Notes under the pieces: generated by a model
What the model saw: only the letters and a program-made list of their open reading frames with translations
Database searches by the model: none
What the model was told of the DNA's origin: nothing
Assembly (NCBI GenBank): GCA_903875225.1
Contig: CAIQVJ010000108.1
Coordinates: 186,001-250,000, forward strand
DNA from: an uncultured Pseudomonadota bacterium
Lineage (GTDB): Bacteria > Myxococcota_A > UBA796 > SXON01
Reading direction: 5' to 3'
Length of the DNA stretch: 64,000 nt
Program-made: the position numbers and the translations under genes
In this document: in pieces, positions 9,046 to 17,193 of the stretch
How positions within the stretch are numbered: the first letter of the stretch is position 1
Layout of the letters: every line of letters begins with the position of its first letter

Positions 9046-9705
9046 TCACGCCACGGGCTGCTGCCTCGGGTAGCCAACGGTCTGGGAGAGCAGCACCTCC
9101 TCGTCATGGGTCAACCCGAGCGCGTTCGCGATGGCACCGCGATCGATCCACGCGCGGATCACCGTGGAGAGCCCGTTGCTCGCCGCGAACAGGTACACGT
9201 TCTGCGCGATCGCGCCCGCAGCGGCCGCGGCGTAGCGCGCCCGCTGTTCGACCGGCACCAGGGCCAGCCGGGGGTGGCTGGCGACGAACACCAGGTCCAT
9301 CGGCGCCTCGTCCACGAAGTCCTGGTAGCCTGTCACCCGTCGGACGTCGCCCGGAGCGACCTTTCGCAATGCGTGGGCCGCGGCGTCGTACAGATAGGCC
9401 CCGGACGCGAGGGCGACGTAGAGGTCGATCTCCTGCGCGTTCATGGCCGAGGGCGCAGTACGACCGCCATGTGGCCGGTTCACCCCCCAGGCCGCCCAGA
9501 GCAGGCTCGACATCAGCGAGAGGGGCAGATCGGTGGGGGCAAAATCGCGCTCGGATCGCCTCGCGGCCAGCGCATCCATCAGGGGCATGCCGCCGTGGAC
9601 GACGGCGGGGGGCAGCACGATCGTCTCCGCCGACTCAGGGGAGATGGGTGGCTTGGGACGCAACTGCCCCATCAGCCCAAGGGCCAACTTGGATACGGTG
9701 TTCAT
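9046..9705 (-). CDS. SagB/ThcOx-type nitroreductase-fold FMN oxidoreductase
   Basis: A 219-residue protein of the nitroreductase superfamily, SagB/ThcOx subgroup. The FMN-binding start ALAARRSERDF, the segment LSSLLWAAWGVNRPHGGRTAPSAMNAQEIDLYVA, and the late LSQTVGYP are characteristic. These FMN enzymes include the azoline dehydrogenases of peptide natural products, but stand-alone versions have other or unknown substrates. No cyclodehydratase (YcaO) or precursor-peptide gene is seen nearby. The ATG is preceded by a good ribosome site (CTGGAG). A hydrophobic N-terminus precedes the domain but no clear signal peptide is seen. It is upstream of ccsA-resB on the same strand with a 120-base gap. 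Confidence 0.8.
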   Translation of the reverse strand: MNTVSKLALGLMGQLRPKPPISPESAETIVLPPAVVHGGMPLMDALAARRSERDFAPTDLPLSLMSSLLWAAWGVNRPHGGRTAPSAMNAQEIDLYVALASGAYLYDAAAHALRKVAPGDVRRVTGYQDFVDEAPMDLVFVASHPRLALVPVEQRARYAAAAAGAIAQNVYLFAASNGLSTVIRAWIDRGAIANALGLTHDEEVLLSQTVGYPRQQPVA

Positions 9706-9825
9706 GGGAACTCCAGCTGCGAAAGACAGTAGGATCCAGATCGGATGACGCCAAGCACGAGCCGCAGGGGTACGCGGCCGGGCAGTGTCCTGCCTCTCGG
9801 CAGCAATGGAGGCCGACGCCCTGCG

Positions 9826-10986
9826 CTATGCGTCCAGCGCCTCGGCCGCAGCCACCACGGCCCGGACCAGCGCCTCCAGCGTCCCCCGGCGGACGATCAG
9901 CTCGGGCACGCACACACCGAGCCCCTCGTCGGTGACGACGAGCGACGGCGCCAGGGCGAGCGCCGCGAGCAGCCGCTCCCGCGCTTGCGCCGTCAGCCGC
10001 GCACGCAACGCCTGGGTCGTACCCCGCACGATGAAGGCGGCGTCGAACTGCGCGTCCCCGACCAGGATGTCCTGGCCGCCGAACACCTTGTTCAGGAGCC
10101 CGCGAATCAGCCCCGCCTCGGGGGCCTGCGCGGTGAGCGATGCGCCACACCCGAGCGGGCTCCGGAAGGTCACGTCCACCCGGGTGGACAGGTGCGTAGG
10201 AAGACGCTGCGGGTCCGGACTCGGCTCGACCGTCGCCCGCGCGCTCACCCCGAACCCGCGAAGCTGCCCCGCGATCCGGAGCCCGTCGGCTGCCAGCCCC
10301 AGAGCGGAGCCCGTGGCGGCCCACTCCGCGCGCGCCGATGCCTCGCCACGCGCCAGGTGAGCCTCGCGCGCTGCGAGCAGGGCCTCGGCCACCCGACCCA
10401 CCCGCGTGATCCCGTCCCGCAGCACCTCCACGTCGACGATGTAGTCCCGCACCACGCTGAGCGCGGTCACCGCAACATCGGTGAGCATGAGGTTGTAGGT
10501 ACCTGGAGCAGGGGCACCCGGAGGTGGCGTGATCGCCACGTTCGCGTCCCGGAGCACCTCGTCCATCACCGCCGCGAGCACCTCCTGGGTGTGCTCGCGG
10601 TCGAACCCGTAGAACGCGAAGTGTTTCTCGACCTCGGCGCCGCGGGAGGGATCGAAGCTCGTGCGGTTCGGCATCACCGGCGGGACCTGCCGCGCGAGCA
10701 GCGCGAGGCACAACGCAGGGTCGAGACGTGCTTCGAAGCTCGTGATGTAGGAGTATCCGGTCTCGTAGTGCCAGTTGGGGCCATCCGTCGGGCCGGTGCG
10801 GAAGGGATCCTCCACCCGCGTCTGTTCGGAGACGCACCGGTGAAGCGCCCGGACGGCGATCCGACCGTTCCACAGGCCAGTGAGCGCGCCATGTTCGTCC
10901 ACGACCATGCTGAGCGCCGATGCCGCATCGCCCCAATCTTCCCCGGTGGCCCTGGGGGAGCGCGGGACGTAACGGGCAGCGTTCAT
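9826..10986 (-). CDS. conserved hypothetical cytoplasmic protein
   Basis: A 386-residue protein without signal peptide or membrane segment, which I do not recognise. The N-terminal half contains many His, Tyr and aromatic residues (for example GPNWHYETGYSYITSFEARLD and KHFAFYGFDREH). The C-terminal half is Ala/Leu-rich with predicted helices. The ATG at 10986 is the first in frame. It is separated from the downstream nitroreductase by 120 bases and from the upstream secreted protein by 68 bases, all on the same strand. A function is not inferred. Confidence 0.65.
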   Translation of the reverse strand: MNAARYVPRSPRATGEDWGDAASALSMVVDEHGALTGLWNGRIAVRALHRCVSEQTRVEDPFRTGPTDGPNWHYETGYSYITSFEARLDPALCLALLARQVPPVMPNRTSFDPSRGAEVEKHFAFYGFDREHTQEVLAAVMDEVLRDANVAITPPPGAPAPGTYNLMLTDVAVTALSVVRDYIVDVEVLRDGITRVGRVAEALLAAREAHLARGEASARAEWAATGSALGLAADGLRIAGQLRGFGVSARATVEPSPDPQRLPTHLSTRVDVTFRSPLGCGASLTAQAPEAGLIRGLLNKVFGGQDILVGDAQFDAAFIVRGTTQALRARLTAQARERLLAALALAPSLVVTDEGLGVCVPELIVRRGTLEALVRAVVAAAEALDA

Positions 10987-11054
10987 CCCTTTGCTCTAAC
11001 CCGGGCCCCTCGCGAACGGAGCCGGCCCGCTCGCCGCCGGGGCTCGCAGGCAGG

Positions 11055-11828
11055 TCACGGGGCCGCGGCGTCTCCGGGCGGCATCTGCCCCTCGGCCGGC
11101 GGGAGGCTCTCCGCGACCAGGTGCCCCTGCTGGATCGCGAGGCAGGCCGCCTCCAGGCTGCCCGGCAGCAGGAGCGCGATGTCGCAGCCCTGCGCGAACT
11201 GCAGGCGGGTGTGCGGGGGAAGCGCCAGCCCCCCGACGATCTCCGTCCTGCGCAGTTCGGCATCCGCGAGCACCCGCTCCTTCCCCTCCTCCACGTGCAC
11301 GAGCACCCCGATCGGGAGCGCCAACCCGCGGACGGAGACCGGCGCGTAGGTGAGCGCGACGAGCGTGCCGTCGTCGTTGGTGCCCAGCCACAGCGCACCG
11401 AGCGGGAGATCCCCCAGCACGAGCGGAGCTGCGGGCACGGCGAGGTCGACCGACCAGGCGCCCACGACACGCGTTCTGCGCTGGGGGGAGAACGCCCCCG
11501 CGTCGTCGACCCGGAGCCCGGGCGCGCCGGAGGGGTCGACCGTCGCGCCCAGCACCAGCGTCGAGACGACAGAGTCGTCGACCTGGCGCGTGGCGTAGAA
11601 CGGCAGGATCCCCACCGCCGAGGGTGGGACCGCGATCCGGCGCCCGCCGATGCCGATGCACGCAGCCGCGTTCGTGTCGAGGCCGAGGTAGGTCGCGGCC
11701 GCACCGGCAGAGGCTTCGGGGGAGGTGGTGCGGACCAGCGCCGGGACCGCGACGCGCAGGGGGGGCAGGCCCGGGGCAGACGCGGGGGCGCCGCAATCCC
11801 TGGCCCACGCGAGGGCGATGAGGAGCAT
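11055..11828 (-). CDS. exported protein of unknown function
   Basis: A 257-residue protein starting at an ATG that gives a compact signal sequence (MLLIALAWARDCGAPA). The frame stays open 50 codons upstream, but that extension is Pro/Arg/Gly-rich, looks non-coding and would run into the divergent kinase gene, so I reject it. The mature part is predicted to be beta-rich (for example LVLGDLPLGALWLGTNDDGTLVALTYAP) with no recognised domain. The gene is divergent from the kinase-dCache gene; a perfect 18-base palindrome lies in the shared intergenic region. Confidence 0.6.
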   Translation of the reverse strand: MLLIALAWARDCGAPASAPGLPPLRVAVPALVRTTSPEASAGAAATYLGLDTNAAACIGIGGRRIAVPPSAVGILPFYATRQVDDSVVSTLVLGATVDPSGAPGLRVDDAGAFSPQRRTRVVGAWSVDLAVPAAPLVLGDLPLGALWLGTNDDGTLVALTYAPVSVRGLALPIGVLVHVEEGKERVLADAELRRTEIVGGLALPPHTRLQFAQGCDIALLLPGSLEAACLAIQQGHLVAESLPPAEGQMPPGDAAAP

Positions 11829-11846
11829 CGCGGGCTCGTAACCACG

Positions 11847-11864
11847 CCGCCGCCCGGGCGGCGG
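11847..11864. promoter_or_regulatory. 18-base perfect palindrome between divergent genes
   Basis: The sequence CCGCCGCCC followed directly by GGGCGGCGG reads identically on both strands. It lies between the exported-protein gene (start 11828) and the kinase-dCache gene (start near 11924). It could be an operator for a dimeric repressor acting on both genes, but simple GC-rich palindromes also arise by chance at this base composition. No known consensus is matched. Confidence 0.25.
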
Positions 11865-11923
11865 GGACGGTGGGCCCGGGCCATGCCGCGCCCCGTGACC
11901 GGTCGGCGGGCTACTCTGCGGTC

Positions 11924-14110
11924 GTGCCCCTCGACCTCGATCGCCTCGCAGCCGCCCTGCCGGAGCTCTCGCGTGCACAACTCCAGCGGCTCATGGATGC
12001 GTGGGAGGGCCGCGGGCGGGATGAACCCAGCGACTTCATCTCCTGGCTCCACGGTCGCGGCGCCCTTCCGGCCGGCTCGCTCCGGGACCTGTCCGCCGCC
12101 ACGCCGGTGGTGCTCACCTCCCCGGAGGCCGCGGCGTCCTCACTGCGCCTCCTCGGTGAGCTCGGCCGGGGCTCGATGGGCGAGGTGCTGCTCGCGCAGG
12201 ATGAGCGCCTCCACCGCACCATCGTCGTGAAGCGCCTCCACGCCCGCCTCGCGGACGAGCCCCAGATGGTGCGCCGTTTCGTGGCAGAAGCGCAGCTCAC
12301 CGCCCAGTTGGACCACCCCGGGATCGTGCCGGTCCACGCTGTCGATGCCCGGGCGGGCGAGCCGCCGACCTACGCGATGAAGCTCGTTCGCGGCCAGACC
12401 CTGCGCACCTGGTTCAACGAGACCCGGGCGGCCGTCGCCCGACCCGGCCATCGCCCGACGCCCCCTGCACCGGGTCTGGCGGCCCGGCTCGAGCTCTTCC
12501 TGCAGATGTGCGAGCCGATCGCGTATGCCCATTCGCGCGGCGTGATCCACCGCGACCTCAAGCCGGACAACATCATGGTGGGGCCCTACGGTGAGGTCTT
12601 CGTGATGGACTGGGGCATCGCCCGCCTGACCGGCAGCGCAGACGTGCCGGGCCCGGGGCGCGCGGGCAGCCCGGACGGTGAGGGCACGCTCGATGGCGCG
12701 GCGATCGGCACCCCGGTGTACATGTCGCCGGAGCAGGCCCGCGGGGAGAACTCGACGATGGACGGGCGCAGCGACCAGTACACGCTCGGCCTCCTGCTCT
12801 ACGAGATGGCGACCCTGAACCGGGCCCGGGCGAGCATCAAGAACGCCGCGAAGCTGATGATCGCAGCGGCTCGGGGACACGTGGAGCCGGTCGTGGCGTA
12901 CGGCGAACCGATCCCCCGGGAGCTGCGCGCAGTCATCCTGCGGGCGACAGCGCCCGACCCGGTCCGCCGCTATGCCGACGTCTCCGCGCTCGCAGACGAC
13001 GTGCGGCGCGTGCTGCGCGGCGAACCGGTGCTCGCTGCGCCCGACACGCTGGTGCAACGCGCCGGCAGGTGGATCGCCCGCAGGCGGGAGCGTGTGGCGG
13101 TGGGGCTCGTCGTGGCGGCGCTGCTCGCCCTGCTCGCCGTGCTGGTGACCGTGCTGGGCGGGCTCGGCGTTCGCGAATGGGACCGCGTCGCCGCCGACGC
13201 GCGGGCGGCACGCCTCGTCGCAGTGACTGCGCAGGCCGCAGACCACGCGCGCGCCCTCGACGGCGCGCTCTCCAGCTACGAGGGGCTGTTGCGCGCCCTC
13301 GCCGCCGTCGCGGAGCGCGCGCTCCCCGGCGATGCGACGGCGCCGGTCTACCTCGCCCCGGCCTTCGCCGACCCCACCCGCGCCCCCCCCGACATGGTGT
13401 CGTCGAAGGTGTACCGCGGGCCCGCCAGCTTCGACCATCCCGATCTCGCGCTGGCTCCCGGCGTGGACGAGCACACCCGGGACACCGCGAGGGAGCTGCG
13501 CGTGCTCGCATCCCTGCGGGACGTGATGGCCGACACCCTGTTGAACAGCGCGTCCGCACCAGCGCGCGGGTCGGCGTCGAGCGATCGGGCCCTCGTGCTC
13601 GACCAGGGCACGCCCGTGGTGTGGTCCTACGTCGCGACAGGCGATGGCGTGCTGGTGGGCTTTCCCGGCGTGGGCCGCTACCCGCCGGACTACGACCCGC
13701 GCCAGCAACCCTGGTACCACGAGGGCCTCTCGCGGACAGGGCCGGGCTGGGGTCGGCCCTACGTCGACGAGAGTGGCATGGGCCTCCTGGTGAGCTGTTC
13801 GATGCCGGTCCGATCCCCCGCCGGCGGGGCCGTCGCCGGGCTCGACCTGACCGTGAAGTACCTGGTCGAGACCTGGCTGGCGCCCGGGGGCGAGGGCGAG
13901 GGCTTTCTGGTGGACGACTCCGGAGCGGTGATCGTGCGGTCTGGCGGTGCCCAGGAGGTGCCCGGCACCACGCAGCCGCTGCCCTGGCCCTCTGCGTCGG
14001 CACCGATCGCCGCAGCGCCGAACGGCCACCTGGTGGTGGGCGAGACGCTCCTGGCCTGGTCGCGCCTGACCCACGGGTGGACCTACCTGCTGGCCGAGGG
14101 TTCGGAGTGA
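11924..14110 (+). CDS. transmembrane Ser/Thr kinase with dCache-like extracytoplasmic sensor
   Basis: A 728-residue receptor kinase. A short N-terminal helical region is followed by a Hanks-type kinase domain (about 70-350): glycine loop LGRGSMGEV, VVKRLH lysine, VIHRDLKPDN catalytic loop, and DWG rather than DFG. One membrane helix (about 390-415) leads to an extracytoplasmic sensor of about 300 residues. The segment PPDYDPRQQPWYHEGLSR and the following YVDESGMGLLVSCSMPV strongly resemble dCache_1 ligand-binding domains. The GTG at 11924 is chosen because a TACTCT element lies 7 bases upstream, suggesting a leaderless message. A GTG at 11870 would add 18 residues of Pro/Gly-rich sequence. 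It probably senses a small ligand outside the cytoplasm and signals by phosphorylation. Confidence 0.87.
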   Translation: MPLDLDRLAAALPELSRAQLQRLMDAWEGRGRDEPSDFISWLHGRGALPAGSLRDLSAATPVVLTSPEAAASSLRLLGELGRGSMGEVLLAQDERLHRTIVVKRLHARLADEPQMVRRFVAEAQLTAQLDHPGIVPVHAVDARAGEPPTYAMKLVRGQTLRTWFNETRAAVARPGHRPTPPAPGLAARLELFLQMCEPIAYAHSRGVIHRDLKPDNIMVGPYGEVFVMDWGIARLTGSADVPGPGRAGSPDGEGTLDGAAIGTPVYMSPEQARGENSTMDGRSDQYTLGLLLYEMATLNRARASIKNAAKLMIAAARGHVEPVVAYGEPIPRELRAVILRATAPDPVRRYADVSALADDVRRVLRGEPVLAAPDTLVQRAGRWIARRRERVAVGLVVAALLALLAVLVTVLGGLGVREWDRVAADARAARLVAVTAQAADHARALDGALSSYEGLLRALAAVAERALPGDATAPVYLAPAFADPTRAPPDMVSSKVYRGPASFDHPDLALAPGVDEHTRDTARELRVLASLRDVMADTLLNSASAPARGSASSDRALVLDQGTPVVWSYVATGDGVLVGFPGVGRYPPDYDPRQQPWYHEGLSRTGPGWGRPYVDESGMGLLVSCSMPVRSPAGGAVAGLDLTVKYLVETWLAPGGEGEGFLVDDSGAVIVRSGGAQEVPGTTQPLPWPSASAPIAAAPNGHLVVGETLLAWSRLTHGWTYLLAEGSE

Positions 14111-14212
14111 GCCCCTCGCGCGGCGCCCGGGCAATTCGGCGGGTGACGGCAAGAACCCTCGTCCGGCAATTTGCGCCATTGCAATTCGCGCGAGATCGGG
14201 TCAACGGAGCGC

Positions 14213-15535
14213 ATGACCTACCCCGTTGACGCCAACCCCCGCTATGGGGCGTTCACCCTGCGCACCGAGTGTCCCCGCTGCGGCGCGCACCTGCCGGCGA
14301 ACGGCCCGGTCCCCGAGGTCGACTGCGGGGACTGCGGCGCGCGCGTGAACGTGCCGGCAGGGCTCGTGAGGAGCATCGTCGAGCAGTTCGAGGAGCGCTG
14401 GCCCACGGTTCGAGCCAGCGACACGGTGACCCTCGGCGACCTGACCTGGCGGTGGACCTCCACCGAGGCGGCGGGGCCCTCCTGCGCCGCGTGCGCAAAC
14501 ATCCTCGCGGATGAGGAGGCCGACGAGCTCATGTGCACGTGTGGTGCATCGACCCCGGCGTTCACTGCCCCGTCCGTGCTGCGCGACGACGTCCCCTCGG
14601 CGCGCAGGGTCTTTGCGGCAGACGCCGAGGCGCCGCCCCCCGGCCCCGAGCCGACGCCCGTGGCGCTCGCGTGCCCGCAGTGCGGCGCCGGGCTCTCGGT
14701 GACCGGGGAGTGGCAGCGGCTCTCCCCGTGCTCACACTGCGGCGTGACCGTGCACCTCCCCGACACCGTGTGGCGTCAGCTCCACCCCCCGAGGACCGTG
14801 CGGGCGTGGACGGTGCGCTTCGATGGCGAAGGCCGCGGGGCGCGGCGCGCGCGGATCGCCGCCGAGAAGCTGGCGGGAGAGCGGAGGGCGGCAGAGGCGA
14901 AGGCCGAGAACGCGCGGCGCAGTGAGCGCGAGGCGGCGGCACGCCGCGAGCAGCAGGCGAGCGCGAAGCGGGCCCTGCACGAGCAGGAGGTTCGGGAAGC
15001 CGCAGAGGCAGAGCGCCGCTGGCGCCTCACCACCATCCCCCTGGTCGTGCTCTCCTGGCTCACCCTGCCCCTCGCGCTGGGCGGCCTGCTGGCAGCCACC
15101 GCCTGGTACGTGCTGGGCACACCGAACGTGCTGATCGGCCGGGTCGCCCCCCCGATCCTCGCTGCAGCGCCCCGTTTCGTGGTGATGGGCGCCCTCGGGG
15201 CGGCCGCATTCGGATGGGCACTCTCGTTCTGGGCCGCAGCCCGTCGCACCCGGCAACCGCTGATGTCGCTGCTCCCGCTCGGGATCCTCCACGTGGGAAC
15301 ATCGGTGGTGCCGATGATCGGCTGGGTGTTCGGCGCCTGGTTCACCCTGCGGCACCTGATCGGCGCAGAGCCGCTGGTCGCGGGCGGCCCCCCGTCCGTC
15401 CCCTGGTCAGTGCGGCTCCCCCTCGCCGCGTACCTGGCCGCGTTCTCGCTCTACACCTACGTGGCCGCCGCCGCGGTGCTCAACATGCCGTTCCTTGTGA
15501 TGTGGCACCGCATCATGAACGGGAACTGGCACTGA
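14213..15535 (+). CDS. membrane protein with three zinc-ribbon-like modules and a coiled coil
   Basis: A 440-residue protein of unknown function. The cytoplasmic N-terminal half has three paired Cys motifs: CPRCG/CGDCG (near residues 20-40), CAACA/CTCGA (near 90-110) and CPQCG/CSHCG (near 153-175). Each pair could hold one zinc ion. A highly charged Ala/Arg/Glu coiled coil (about 205-265) comes next, then four or five hydrophobic helices from about 270 to the end. It follows the dCache kinase with a 102-base gap that is unusually A+T-rich and holds three GCAATT elements. The ATG at 14213 is favoured over an upstream in-frame ATG with a weakly coding extension. Confidence 0.72.
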   Translation: MTYPVDANPRYGAFTLRTECPRCGAHLPANGPVPEVDCGDCGARVNVPAGLVRSIVEQFEERWPTVRASDTVTLGDLTWRWTSTEAAGPSCAACANILADEEADELMCTCGASTPAFTAPSVLRDDVPSARRVFAADAEAPPPGPEPTPVALACPQCGAGLSVTGEWQRLSPCSHCGVTVHLPDTVWRQLHPPRTVRAWTVRFDGEGRGARRARIAAEKLAGERRAAEAKAENARRSEREAAARREQQASAKRALHEQEVREAAEAERRWRLTTIPLVVLSWLTLPLALGGLLAATAWYVLGTPNVLIGRVAPPILAAAPRFVVMGALGAAAFGWALSFWAAARRTRQPLMSLLPLGILHVGTSVVPMIGWVFGAWFTLRHLIGAEPLVAGGPPSVPWSVRLPLAAYLAAFSLYTYVAAAAVLNMPFLVMWHRIMNGNWH

Positions 15536-15545
15536 GGCACGGGGA

Positions 15546-17117
15546 TCAGTGCACGACCACCAGTCCGGTCGTGCCGTCCGTCGACGGCGTCGTGGGCCAG
15601 GTGCCGGCCAGCCCGCCCGTGCCGGCGTTGCCATCCCAGCTTCCGCTGCTGGTGCCTCCCGGTGCCCGCCCCGTCCCGCTCTCCAGCGTTCCTGCCGGGG
15701 CCGCGCTCGATCCGCCCCCGCCGCCACCCCCGAAGTAGGTGTAGACCGAGGCGCCCCCGGCCCCGCCGTACCAGCCGGAGCCGCCGCCCCCGCCCGAACC
15801 GTTGCTGCCGCCGAGGCCCGCGCTGTCGAGGATCGCGCCAGTGCCGTAGCCGCAGGAGGAGGAGCCCGTCGCCCCACCCCCACCGGCCTGTGACCTCCCC
15901 GCCTCGCCCTGACACCCCGGCCCGCTCGCTGCACCGAGCGTCGCGTTGCCGCCGACACCCCCGGCTGTCGCCGAGCCTCCGGTCCCCCCGGCGGCAGAGC
16001 CCCAGTAGGCGTCGAACTGTGTGCTGCCCGTGGCGCCCGTAGCGCCGCCGCCAGCCCCGCCGGCCCCGCTGCCGGAGAGCGGCGAGCCGCCGTCCGTCCC
16101 TCCGCCCCCGCCCCCGCCGGCCACGAGGAGGAGCGTGCCGGAGGCGTCCCACACGAAGCTGCCGCCGCCACCACCGCCCGGCTGGTGTCCGCCCTGGCCC
16201 GGACGGATGGTGAGCACGTCGCCCGGGGTCACGCTCACGGTGGTGGTCGCGTACCCGCCGCCACCGCCGGCCCCGGCGTAGGCACCGGTGAAGGACCCCG
16301 CGCCGCCCCCGGCGCCCCACGCCTCGAGCGTGACCGAGTGGTCACCCGAAGGCACGGTGTAGGTCTGCGCGAGGCCCGTCCAGGTGAACGTCGTGGGAGC
16401 GGGCGGCGCAGCGAGCCCGGTGCCGGAGAGGGTGGCGCTCAGCGTCGGGAGATCGACGATCGCTACGTCCAAAGAACCGACGACGTCACCGACGGTCGTC
16501 GGCGTGAAGTCGAGGTCGAGCACCAGCGACGCCCCGACGTCGAGCGTCGGGGGCACCGACGACGTGAGCAGGAAGCCCGGCCCGGAAACGCTGGCGCCGA
16601 TGGAGAGCACGGTCTCCCCGGTGTTGGTGAGCGTGAAGGTCGTGGAGTCCGTCTCGCCGAGCCGGGCCTCGAGGTGCGCATCGAGCGGATCGAGCATCGC
16701 CGCGGAGAGCGGGACGCTCGTGTCGTCGCCCGTGTCGTGGCCGGTGTCGTCGAAGGTGCCGGCGAGGGAGACCGTGGCCAGCGGCGTGATCGGGTCGTTG
16801 CTCACGATGTCCAGCCAGCCGGTCGTCTCGGCTCCGGGCGCCCAGCTGACCACCACATCGCCCGAGGTGCCCGGATCCAGCACGCCCGGCAGGCCATCCG
16901 CGGCGGTGACCGCAAACGCGCCTGCGCTGCGCATCCCCACCGAGGAGACCACCAGCTGCGCCTCCCCCGTGCTGGACACCGTGACCGTCTGGCTGCCCGC
17001 GGCGCTGAAGTCCAGCGAGGTCGGACTCACGAGGATCCCCGGCTCTCCCAGCTTTTCGTACGTGAGGCCCTGCTCGTTGCAGCCGATGACGAGGGTGGCG
17101 AGAAAGAGGAGGCGCAT
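15546..17117 (-). CDS. lipoprotein with ASH repeats and a C-terminal glycine-rich domain
   Basis: A 523-residue protein with a short lipoprotein signal (MRLLFLATLVIGC). Two ASH/choice-of-anchor-D-like beta-sandwich repeats (about 25-125 and 145-255) show the signature GxLxxSPTSLDF and SNDPxxPLxxxxLxG. An Asp/Thr-rich linker joins them. The C-terminal half is a glycine-rich domain beginning TYTVPSGDHSVTLEAWGAGGG, resembling the Gly-rich domains of phage tail proteins and ALK-type receptors. It is the last gene of the block on the minus strand, 76 bases after the second tailspike-like gene. A surface structural or adhesion role is likely but not shown. It converges on the zinc-ribbon gene with a 10-base gap. 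Confidence 0.78.
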   Translation of the reverse strand: MRLLFLATLVIGCNEQGLTYEKLGEPGILVSPTSLDFSAAGSQTVTVSSTGEAQLVVSSVGMRSAGAFAVTAADGLPGVLDPGTSGDVVVSWAPGAETTGWLDIVSNDPITPLATVSLAGTFDDTGHDTGDDTSVPLSAAMLDPLDAHLEARLGETDSTTFTLTNTGETVLSIGASVSGPGFLLTSSVPPTLDVGASLVLDLDFTPTTVGDVVGSLDVAIVDLPTLSATLSGTGLAAPPAPTTFTWTGLAQTYTVPSGDHSVTLEAWGAGGGAGSFTGAYAGAGGGGGYATTTVSVTPGDVLTIRPGQGGHQPGGGGGGSFVWDASGTLLLVAGGGGGGGTDGGSPLSGSGAGGAGGGATGATGSTQFDAYWGSAAGGTGGSATAGGVGGNATLGAASGPGCQGEAGRSQAGGGGATGSSSCGYGTGAILDSAGLGGSNGSGGGGGSGWYGGAGGASVYTYFGGGGGGGSSAAPAGTLESGTGRAPGGTSSGSWDGNAGTGGLAGTWPTTPSTDGTTGLVVVH

Positions 17118-17193
17118 GGGTTTTCCAGATCGCAGCCGTCTAACCAACCGCTGCGCCCTCGCACTCACGGCAACCGAGGCAGGATGACGCCGC

